Assembly: GCA_963731125.1 (NCBI GenBank)
Contig: CAVSVP010000013.1
Location: forward strand, 124,001 to 188,000
DNA from: CAVSVP01 sp963731125
GTDB lineage: Bacteria; Pseudomonadota; Gammaproteobacteria; Competibacterales; Competibacteraceae
DNA: 64,000 bases
Reading direction: 5' to 3'
The notes under the pieces are model-generated. The model was not told the origin of the DNA, did not search any database, and saw only the letters and a list, made by a program, of their open reading frames with translations. The first letter of the stretch is position 1. Every line of letters starts with the position of its first letter. A program made the position numbers and the translations under genes. Of this stretch, positions 8,918-16,589 are shown one piece after another.

Positions 8918-9315
8918 TCCAGATACCGGCGCACGTCTGCCAGCGCTACCAGCTGCCCCGTGAGTATATACTGAAGGGGCGATTGACCGGCGAACAACGG
9001 ATCACGATTGGGATTTCGCAACCATTCCCGCACGCTTTGCTCCGCAAACAGAATATGCAGCGCCTTATAGATTCCCAGGATGTAGCTCAGACGATCCAGG
9101 GTATCTCTGGACAGCTTACCCGTTTTCTTTTTTTTCCAGTCAAAAAACGTGGTGCGACCCGGACTGCCCAGAAGAATGCGTTGCTGTTCCACATCCAACT
9201 CCCATTCCGCAGCAATCGAGAAGAACGCCATCAGGCCCGCTTGAGCCTTCTCAGCCTCGTTGTATCGCTGTGGGCTGGTTGGTTCGTAGGAAGGGCGATG
9301 ATCGGCGACGGACAT
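8902..9315 (-). CDS. Xre/MbcA/ParS-type antitoxin of the RES pair
   Basis: A 137-residue protein with an N-terminal helical DNA-binding part (LLGSPGRTTFFDWKKKKTGKL) and a C-terminal DUF2384-like domain (DTLDRLSYILGIYKALHILF, EWLRNPNRDPLFAGQSPLQYI, ADVRRYLDWARG) that folds onto RES toxins. The AQSPL-type region is the usual toxin-neutralising element. The upstream bases 9316-9480 are rich in A/T and would hold the shared promoter and operator. Confidence 0.87.
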   Translation of the reverse strand: MSVADHRPSYEPTSPQRYNEAEKAQAGLMAFFSIAAEWELDVEQQRILLGSPGRTTFFDWKKKKTGKLSRDTLDRLSYILGIYKALHILFAEQSVREWLRNPNRDPLFAGQSPLQYILTGQLVALADVRRYLDWARG

Positions 9316-9509
9316 GGTATATCCTGTTGGTAAAATCCGAAAATGTATTTTTAGTATTTTATAGTACGCAAACGGACTAAAGTCAATGGGCTGTCAGGTG
9401 TCTTTTTAAGTATTACTCGTAAGCTGGGTACAGCGCAGCACAACCCAACACACCCCTCACAGTTTATACTTTAACTTGATACCGCAGCCGTAAAATCAAG
9501 GAACACCCA

Positions 9510-10706
9510 ATGCCGGCAACCACCCGCGATCAGGTCTTTATTAGTTACAGCCATAAAGATAAACAATGGCTGGAAAGATTCCAGACCATGCTAAAACCCA
9601 TGATCCGCAAAGGACTAACCGTCTGGGAGGACACGCAGATCAGAGCAGGCCAGCGATGGCATGAAGAAATTCAAGGGGCGCTGACCCGGGCCAAGGTAGC
9701 CGTACTGCTGGTAAGTCCGGACTTTCTCGCTTCCGATTTTATCGATGAACATGAACTGCCGCCGCTGCTAAATGCCGCCGAGAAAGAAGGATTGACCATT
9801 ATCTGGATACCGGTACGGCACAGCTTGTATGAAGAAACCGAAATAGAACAATATCAGGCGGCCCACGATCCCAATGAGCCATTGGTCGGTTTAGACCCGG
9901 CAGAGCAGGACAGGGCACTGGTCAAAATCTGCAAAGCGATCAAGGCCGCGATGGCCACGGATGACCTCGCGCATCCTGACACGCCGGACACGGCAGAAGT
10001 CATCGAGGCCGTGACCTCCGGAAAGCTTGACCCCCTGCCCGAAGAAACCAGCGGCGCACGGTTGCAATTTTTAACAGGCGCCTCGGTAAAGCTGACACGG
10101 GTTTTTGCGCGCTCCCGCCTCGTTTTGGGCCGGCCGAAGTTAACCGCCGACCTGTGGCTCGCCCTATTCCCCCTGGACGACCCGGAAAACCATCAGCGGA
10201 TGGACGGTATCAGCGAGTCCCATGCAGTGCTATGGCTGGAAGATCAGGCCAGACTAAGGGATGACAATGCGCGAGCTGCGACCGAGATTAACGGCACACC
10301 GCTCAGCGGACGGGACTGGCGGGTTTTGGAGAATGGCGATGTGGTCAATTTCTGCCGCGGGATTCTGCAACTGCGCGTTTGCACCAAGCCCGGAGAGTGG
10401 CTGCGGCTGGACCGGGTGAATAACGGCTCTGAAGTAGAAAATTACCTGTTGCTGCGCGGGAGTGCGGCTATCGGGGGAAGCGAAAGCGCAGCGCTGCCGG
10501 TGAGCGGTGCCGCCAGCACCGAGGCACTGCTGGCCGAACTCAGCCACCAGGCAGGCGGTTTTGTGATTTCACATCGAAGCGCCCCAATGATTATCAACGG
10601 CCGGTCCGTACCTTCCGGAACGTCTGCTGGGTTAAAAGACGGTGACTGGGTGGAGATGGGAATGCTTGCGTTTGAATTTTGTGTGGGAGCCTATCCGGGA
10701 CAATAG
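9510..10706 (+). CDS. TIR-domain protein with FHA-like C-terminal region
   Basis: Residues about 6-140 form a TIR domain: QVFISYSHKDKQWLERF, VWEDTQIRAGQRWHEEI, AVLLVSPDFLASDFIDEHEL, IIWIPVRH. A glutamate in the FIDEHEL segment is in the position of the NADase Glu of other TIRs. Residues about 195-300 resemble an FHA phosphopeptide-binding domain: SRLVLGRPKL, ISESHAVLW, EINGTPLSGRDWRVLENGD. A second, weaker FHA-like part follows near residues 320-395. FHA domains read phosphothreonine, and the gene converges on a Ser/Thr kinase gene 125 bp away, so the kinase may control it; that link is inference. Length 398 residues. Confidence 0.8.
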   Translation: MPATTRDQVFISYSHKDKQWLERFQTMLKPMIRKGLTVWEDTQIRAGQRWHEEIQGALTRAKVAVLLVSPDFLASDFIDEHELPPLLNAAEKEGLTIIWIPVRHSLYEETEIEQYQAAHDPNEPLVGLDPAEQDRALVKICKAIKAAMATDDLAHPDTPDTAEVIEAVTSGKLDPLPEETSGARLQFLTGASVKLTRVFARSRLVLGRPKLTADLWLALFPLDDPENHQRMDGISESHAVLWLEDQARLRDDNARAATEINGTPLSGRDWRVLENGDVVNFCRGILQLRVCTKPGEWLRLDRVNNGSEVENYLLLRGSAAIGGSESAALPVSGAASTEALLAELSHQAGGFVISHRSAPMIINGRSVPSGTSAGLKDGDWVEMGMLAFEFCVGAYPGQ

Positions 10707-10760
10707 ATTTTACCTCACCTTCACCCCAGTTCTTCCCCATCAAGGAGGTGGAGAATTATT

Positions 10761-10783
10761 CCTTCTCCCCTGGCGGGAGAAGG
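10761..10783. repeat. REP-like hairpin between convergent genes
   Basis: CCTTCTCCC and GGGAGAAGG form a 9-bp stem with a 5-base loop. The following GTTAGGATGAAGGGG is the usual continuation of such proteobacterial REP units. It lies between the stops of the TIR-FHA and kinase genes and could end transcription from both sides, though no U tract is present. Confidence 0.6.
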
Positions 10784-10830
10784 TTAGGATGAAGGGGATT
10801 TTATAAAAACATTCGCCGAACAAGAAAAAT

Positions 10831-12360
10831 TTAAGGGGCATTTTCGACCTCCCGGCGTAAAGGGTAAAAGTATAAAGAACAAAGGGTTAGAACTGCCTGG
10901 CCAGGCGAAACCCCCGATCGTTGGGCCGGGAAACCCGGCGTGAGCCTGTAGCGGTTCGCCGCACGCACCCCATGCGGGTTGTCGCCCCAGGAGCCGCCCC
11001 GGAGCACACGAGGGTCGGCACAATTCTTACTTATGCAATTCAATTCCGCACCGCCATAGTTGTCATCATAAGCCGAGCAAGTCCATTCCCAAACGTTGCC
11101 ATGCACGTCATACAAGCCCCAGACATTGGGCGGAAACTGACCAACCTCTATTGTTCCCGCGAAGATACTGAAAAGTCCACCAGTATCATAGTTCGCCTGC
11201 TTAGTGGTGATCGTAGCACCGAAATGATAGGGCGTCGCCGTCCCCGCCCATGCCGCATATTCCCACTCCGCCTCTGTCGGCAAACGGTATGACTGATCCG
11301 TCTGTTCAGATAGCCACTCCGCATAAGCCACGGCATCTTCCCAGCTTACGTTAATCACCGGCCGCCGCCCGCAACCCCAGCCTTCCGGCTTCTTCCGCCC
11401 GGTAGCCCTTACAAAACGGTCATATGCCTCGAAAGTCACGGCATATTTGCCAACGGCAAAAGGACGCTCGATGCGGACCTCATGCAGGCGCTCGTTGCTA
11501 AAGCGGCCTTCCTCGTCCTTTGGAGAACCCATCAGAAATTCGCCGGCGGGTATCACCACCATTGCCGGCCCTTGGCTGCCATCCCGTAGGCGGTCATGAA
11601 ATTCCACCGGCACACTCAACGCTGCCGCAGTCTGCTGCTGCAAAGACTTGACTTTCTCCGCCGGCCAGCCGTGAATGTTCTGGACCGGCGGCAGTTCTGA
11701 TTTGAATACCTCCGGCGAAGAAGCTTTCTCCACCGGCTCCGGCTCAGCCCGCTGGGCAACCGCCAGACGCCCTACCAACTCACCCGCACTACCCGGCCGT
11801 TCCTCCTTCCGGTAAGCCAGACCCGATTTAAGTACCTCCCAAGCCGCCTCGGTCAACACCCCCGGTTTGCCCGGCATCATCAGCTCAGGATTCCGCCAGC
11901 GCGCCGCTCCCGGACTAAACGGCGGCTCCCCCGTCAGCATCTCGTAGGTCAGGCACGCCAGGGCATAGATATCCCGCGCCTTATCCGGCTCTCCTGCCAC
12001 AAAAGCCTCCGGCGGCATATATTCGGGCGTACCGCTGGCGTCGGTTTCCTGAATCCCTATCATCGTGCTGGAGCGGTGCAGGCGGTAGGCCAGCCCAAAA
12101 TCCAGCAGCTTGACTTCTCGCCTTTGGGTAATAAACACATTGCCCGGCTTAAGATCCCGGTGGAGAATACCCTGGGCATGGGCGTAATCGAGACCCGCGG
12201 CGATGGGTTCCAGCAAGGCCAGCGTCCGCTCCCAGGACAACCCCGGCTTGCTGTCATCCAGCTCATCCAGCAGCAACCGGTCTAGATCCCGACCCTCCAG
12301 ATAATCCATCACCACGAACAGCCAGCCGTCTCGGCCCTGTCGCCAGCCACGGACATTGAT
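10831..12360 (-). pseudogene. Ser/Thr kinase-FGE fusion, C-terminal piece (split by IS)
   Basis: This piece carries most of a Hanks-type kinase (HRDLKPGNVF catalytic loop, LLDFGLAYR, TPEYMPPEAF) and a C-terminal formylglycine-generating-enzyme/SUMF1-like domain (VVIPAGEFLMGSP, RLPTEAEWEYAAWAGT, DVHGNVWEWTCSAYD, VLRGGSWGDNP). Its N-terminal 147 codons lie beyond the 2049-bp IS at 14410-14849. Removing the IS and one TTGAT duplication joins the pieces in frame (THPNIINVRGW) into a 655-codon gene, so the insertion is the only lesion within the coding sequence. Kinase-FGE fusions are seen in bacterial signalling and conflict loci; the FGE-like domain is often non-enzymatic there. Confidence 0.88.
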
Positions 12361-14409
12361 CACCGATTTTCATTCTGTTATTTCAGGTAACTCAATGCTA
12401 AGCGAAACTAACCACGTTTCGTTGTTACTTGCGTTCCAGTCGTTCTCATAACGGCTACCCTAATAGTTGAACGCTAGCCGAAATCGCGACATAACAGATT
12501 TCTGCCGTGGCCCCATCATTTATCTGATCAGAGCCTAAAACAGTGCGCTAAGCTACGTATTTTTTCGAAATAGGTTGTCTCCCTCTAAATTATAACAAAA
12601 ATACATTGATTTACTGTTCAGTTAATTATAGTATCTTCGCATGGAGCCTACGGAATTTTTTAGCCATCCCAGTTGCGCCCGCCAGCGCCAATACGAGGCG
12701 CTCAAAGCCTTCTCCCAGGAGAGACTGTCGGCGGCCGAAGCGGCCGCTTGCTTCGGCTTCTCGGTCTCGTACTTTAAGAAGCTGCGAGTTGAGTTTGTGC
12801 GCCGTCTTCGGCAGGGACGCAATCCCTTTTTTGTCGAACCCAAAACCGGTCCCAAACAGCGGCGTCGCAGCGACGCGTTGGTGGAGCAGATCATCGCGCT
12901 GCGCAAGCACAACTATGCGATCACCGATATCAAAGCGGTGCTAGAGGCCCAGGGGGGCGCTCTGTCATTGGATACGATCGATCAGCTTTTGAAAACCGAA
13001 GGCGTTGCGCCGCTACCGAAGCGCACTCGCCAACAGCGCCTGACGGGGAAACCGCCTCCGACCTTACCGGCGCCACGCAGCGCTACCCTGACGCTCGCTG
13101 ACGAAGACTTTACCACCACCCCGGGAGCGGGTCCCTTGGTTTTTCTGCCGCTACTCGAACGCTTAGGGATCGTGCCGGCGATTACCCAGGCGCCGTTTCC
13201 CTCGACTAGCGAGATCCGCGATGGGCAAGCGGTGTTGTCGCTCTTGGCGCTGAAGCTGATGGGCACCCAGCGCTGGTCACACGACACCGCCTGGAATCTG
13301 GATCGAGCGTTGGGGCTATTTGCGGGGCTCAACGTGTTACCCAAAGCCACGACGCTGGCGAGCTATTCCTATCGGGTCACGCGGACCATGAATCGGCGCT
13401 TTCTCCTGCAGTTGAGTCGCTGTTTTCAACACGACAGCGCGCCGGGTGAATTCAATTTGGATTTCAAAACGATTCCCCATTGGGGCGATGCGAGTGTGCT
13501 GGAAAAACACGGGTCGGGCAGTCGTGCGAAAGCGCTCACGAGGGTCCTGGCCTTGATCGTGCAGGACCCCGCTACGGGGCACCTGGCTTATCCTAACGCC
13601 GATATCCGACAGCGTGATCAAAGCGCGGCGGTGCTCGACTTCGTCGACTTTTGGAAGCAGGGCCGTGGGATCGCGCCCAAGGTGCTCATCTTCGATTCGA
13701 AGCTCACGACTTACCGCCCTCTCGATCAGCTCAATCAAAGTCCTGAGCGGATCACATTTCTGACCTTACGCCGGCGCGGTAAGCAGTTGCTCCAGGGCGT
13801 CGAGGCGTTGCCCGCCGAAGCTTGGCAGCGGGTGTCCGTGGCGCGCGCCAAGGGCAAACACCAGACGCTGCGGGGGCACGATGGCACCTGCACGCTGCCC
13901 CATTACCCAGGGGAAGTTCGGCAAGTCATTCTCACCGATCACGGGCGCCGGCAACCGACGTTTTTGATCACCAATGACTTCGAACTACCGGTTAAACACG
14001 TGGTGCAACAGTACGCGCGGCGATGGTTAGTGGAACAGGAAATCGCCGAGCAGATCGTGGCGTTTCACCTCAATAGTCCCTCGTCTTCCCTTGTCGTCAA
14101 GGTGGATCTTGACCTCACGTTGTCGCTCTTGGCCCATCATCTCTACCGTCAACTGGCCAATGGCTTACCGGGTTTTGAGCAGTGTACGGTCGAGACGAGC
14201 CATCGGAAATTCCTAGAAAATGGGGCGGCTATCACTATTCACGGCAACACCGTAACGGTTCGACTCAACAAAAAAACGCACCTCCCAATCTTGTTCGAGC
14301 TGCCGTGGATGACACAACCGACTCACCTGGCATGGATGGACATGAATATCCAGTTTCTGCCCGGAACCGTGTCATGAAGAGACCTTATTTATCGGAATGA
14401 AAATCGGTG
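12361..14409 (+). mobile_element. 2049-bp IS, copy A
   Basis: Ends are CACCGATTTTCATTC and its complement GAATGAAAATCGGTG. The target is duplicated as TTGAT at 12356-12360 and 14410-14414. The element holds one transposase gene. A second copy of the same length lies at 32457-34505 in the same orientation with a different 5-bp duplication (ATGAT). Two base differences were seen between the copies (13128 C versus A, 13921 G versus A in the other), so spread was recent. Confidence 0.93.
12641..14377 (+). CDS. DDE transposase of the 2049-bp IS, copy A
   Basis: A 578-residue transposase. The N-terminus has a helix-turn-helix (LSAAEAAACFGFSVSYFKKL); the core has DDE-type blocks: LDFKTIPHWGD, VLIFDSKLTTYRPL and the C-terminal YARRWLVEQEIAEQIVAFHLN with the likely catalytic Glu. 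The protein resembles IS4-fold (RNase H-like) transposases but was not matched to a named family by eye. It differs from copy B by Pro/Thr in the TTPGAG segment. It interrupts the kinase-FGE gene. Confidence 0.85.
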   Translation: MEPTEFFSHPSCARQRQYEALKAFSQERLSAAEAAACFGFSVSYFKKLRVEFVRRLRQGRNPFFVEPKTGPKQRRRSDALVEQIIALRKHNYAITDIKAVLEAQGGALSLDTIDQLLKTEGVAPLPKRTRQQRLTGKPPPTLPAPRSATLTLADEDFTTTPGAGPLVFLPLLERLGIVPAITQAPFPSTSEIRDGQAVLSLLALKLMGTQRWSHDTAWNLDRALGLFAGLNVLPKATTLASYSYRVTRTMNRRFLLQLSRCFQHDSAPGEFNLDFKTIPHWGDASVLEKHGSGSRAKALTRVLALIVQDPATGHLAYPNADIRQRDQSAAVLDFVDFWKQGRGIAPKVLIFDSKLTTYRPLDQLNQSPERITFLTLRRRGKQLLQGVEALPAEAWQRVSVARAKGKHQTLRGHDGTCTLPHYPGEVRQVILTDHGRRQPTFLITNDFELPVKHVVQQYARRWLVEQEIAEQIVAFHLNSPSSSLVVKVDLDLTLSLLAHHLYRQLANGLPGFEQCTVETSHRKFLENGAAITIHGNTVTVRLNKKTHLPILFELPWMTQPTHLAWMDMNIQFLPGTVS

Positions 14410-14849
14410 TTGATGATATTGGGATGCGTCAGTTGCGATGCCCGCACCGCTTCCCGCTTAAGCAGTTCCAGCGCCCGGGGCGAGTCCAGCAGTTGCGGGT
14501 TGACGACCTTGAGCGCCTTATAGCGTTCGCCTCCTTCCAGTTTTTCTTCTTCCAGGTCGTGGGCCAGCCATACCCGCCCCATGGCGCCGCCGCCAATCTC
14601 CCGCACCAGCCGAAAACGGTTATCAACGGGACCCATCTCTTGATCCGGCAGCAAATCCAGCAGCCGGGTGGCACGGCGCGGGGTATAGCTGTCGCCTTTA
14701 GCATTGAAGAAGGGGTCGCCGGGCCAAGCGGAACCGGCGGCGGCGCGCAGGCGCGCGACGGCCTGTTGATAGTAGGCGTCGGTGATTTGGCCCCGCTCCA
14801 AACAGTCGCGCAGATAGCGGAGCTCTTCATTGAGCTGCTCTCTATCCAT
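14410..14849 (-). pseudogene. Ser/Thr kinase-FGE fusion, N-terminal piece
   Basis: From the ATG at 14849 (MDREQLNEEL) this encodes a helical leader of about 75 residues, then the kinase glycine loop IGGGAMGRVWLAHDL and the ATP-binding lysine in KALKVV, up to THPNIIN where the IS interrupts it. The leader (LRDCLERGQITDAYYQQAVARL) is a short SHOCT-like or oligomerising helix. An IS630 element sits 12 bp upstream of the ATG, so the native promoter side is also lost. Before that insertion the start lay about 35 bases after the THEP1 stop on the same strand, which suggests an ATPase-THEP1-kinase transcription unit. Confidence 0.85.
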
Positions 14850-14861
14850 GAGAGCTATATA

Positions 14862-15975
14862 AGTAGTCGGCCATAAGTATTTTAACAAAAGTAAAAATGA
14901 GGTAACCTTATTCTATTTTAGAGTCCCATTGTTGTGATAGGCCACTGATGTTATTGGTAACCCCCCCTGAGCGAGCCCGAGAAGGTGACGCTACAAGAGA
15001 TGCACCAACACCACCCGTTTCATTGGACACGGATGCGCGCCCATGCGATTTTGCTGAGTGCGTCGGGTTATCGGGTTCAAGCGATCGCGGCGATCTATGG
15101 CGTGTGTCGCCAGACGGTCTCGAGTTGGCTGAAAGCGTGGGCACGTCGGGGGTTAGTGGGGTTACTGGATCAAGCGCGCAGTGGTCGGCCGCGCAAACTC
15201 AGCGCCGCGGAAGAAGCGCCGGTGCTGGCGTGGCTCGAAGCGGAGCCGCGCTCCCTCAAGCGGGTGCTGGCGGCGTTAGAGAAGCGCTGCGGGCGCCAGG
15301 TCAGTAGGAAGACGATGAAACGGTTGTGCCAACGGGCGGGGCTGGTGTGGAAGCGGGTGCGACAATCGCTCAAAGACAAGCGCGATCCCCAGGCGTTTGC
15401 CGCTTCGGTGGAACGGCTTGCCGAGCTGATTGAGCGCGAGGCGAGCGGGGCGATTGAGCGGTATTATTTTGACGAGTCCGGCTTTACCCTCGTCCCGGCG
15501 ATGGCTTACGCGTGGCAACCCCGCGGCGAGACGATCGAGTTACCGGCGTCCCATAGCCAGCGGCTCCATGTGCTCGGGTTTATGAATCGGGCCAGTGACG
15601 TGCATTCTTATGTCTTTGAAGGCACCATCGACACTGCGGTCGTGATCGCCTGCTTTGATGAATTTGCCAAGACCCGAGAAAAACCCACCGTCGTGGTACT
15701 CGATAATGCCTCGCTCCATACCAGCGAAGCGGTTGAGGCAAATCGGGAACGTTGGCACGCTACCGGTCTGCAGCTAGAATTTCTCGCCCCGTATTCACCG
15801 GAATTAAATTTGATCGAAATCTTATGGCGCAAGATCAAATATGAATGGCTGCCCTTCTCGGCCTATGAATCCTTTTCCAGCCTCCGAGATGAGCTCTTTA
15901 AGATCCTGAGAGACATCGGCACTGAATACCAGATCGCATTCTCATAAAATGTTAAAATACTTGTGATCGATTACT
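14862..15975 (+). mobile_element. IS630-family element, copy A
   Basis: 1114 bp bounded by AGTAGTCGGCCATAAGTATT and the complementary end AATACTTGTGATCGATTACT, inserted at a TA dinucleotide that is duplicated (14860-14861 and 15976-15977), as expected for IS630. A second copy of exactly the same length lies at 35808-36921 in opposite orientation. Confidence 0.92.
14985..15947 (+). CDS. IS630-family transposase, copy A
   Basis: A 320-residue transposase: N-terminal HTH (VQAIAAIYGVCRQTVSSWL), winged-helix part, then the DDE core with YYFDESGF, VVVLDNASLHTS and LAPYSPELNLIEILWRKIK. Compared with copy B there is one extra C in the run at 14961-14967 (7 C instead of 6), which puts the natural ATG at 14948 out of frame; the open frame here begins at a GTG. 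The C-terminus is intact. The protein may therefore be made poorly or only after slippage on the C run. Confidence 0.85.
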   Translation: MTLQEMHQHHPFHWTRMRAHAILLSASGYRVQAIAAIYGVCRQTVSSWLKAWARRGLVGLLDQARSGRPRKLSAAEEAPVLAWLEAEPRSLKRVLAALEKRCGRQVSRKTMKRLCQRAGLVWKRVRQSLKDKRDPQAFAASVERLAELIEREASGAIERYYFDESGFTLVPAMAYAWQPRGETIELPASHSQRLHVLGFMNRASDVHSYVFEGTIDTAVVIACFDEFAKTREKPTVVVLDNASLHTSEAVEANRERWHATGLQLEFLAPYSPELNLIEILWRKIKYEWLPFSAYESFSSLRDELFKILRDIGTEYQIAFS

Positions 15976-15987
15976 TAACGCTATTAC

Positions 15988-16512
15988 TTAGGCTTTGCCA
16001 AGCCGGGCTAGCACTTTCTCAGGTAAGCTATCGCGGTTGGCACGAGTCAGTTCCCAGAGTTCAACATCTCGACGCTGCTTGACTTCGCCGATAAAGCCGC
16101 CGCCCTTCTGGGCAATGGTGGCCACCACCGGCTTTCCGGCATCCAGCAACGCCTGCATGGCAGCGACAAAGCGGCCGGAAAGGCATTCCATCTTGCCGAT
16201 TTCATCCACCAGATAGATATCGATGGATTCCTCGACGGCAAGAGCCTCTTCCACCACGGCGTCGATGACGGCGACATCTACGCCGTATTTGCTGATCCGC
16301 TCCCCATGGGAAAAATCCACATGGGCGATCACCGCCTCCCGGCCGGCAAAGGTGACTAGCCGAAAGCCCTGGCGCCGCCCGTGGCGGCGGATTTCTGCGG
16401 TGTAAAAACCGCCCAATCGTTTACTGGACAGAGCGGCGGCCACGTTGCAGATCAGAGTGGTTTTGCCGACGCCGGGACTGCCGGTCAGCAGTAGTAGGTG
16501 TGGGTTGGTCAT
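15988..16512 (-). CDS. THEP1-family nucleoside-triphosphatase
   Basis: A 174-residue P-loop protein: Walker A in LLTGSPGVGKTTLI, GGFYTAEIRRHGRRQGF, Walker B YLVDEIGKMECLS and C-terminal ATIAQKGGGFIGEVKQR. These match the THEP1 (cancer-related NTPase/ThiS-like NTPase) family, which hydrolyses ATP, GTP and other NTPs; its biological role in bacteria is uncertain. It follows the P-type ATPase gene by 77 bases on the same strand. Confidence 0.9.
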   Translation of the reverse strand: MTNPHLLLLTGSPGVGKTTLICNVAAALSSKRLGGFYTAEIRRHGRRQGFRLVTFAGREAVIAHVDFSHGERISKYGVDVAVIDAVVEEALAVEESIDIYLVDEIGKMECLSGRFVAAMQALLDAGKPVVATIAQKGGGFIGEVKQRRDVELWELTRANRDSLPEKVLARLGKA

Positions 16513-16589
16513 GAAGGGTAACTTCTGTCGAATATTAAAAATAGACCTTTACATCATAATCATCAGCTGCTTGGCTGTCTTGAGTTTGG

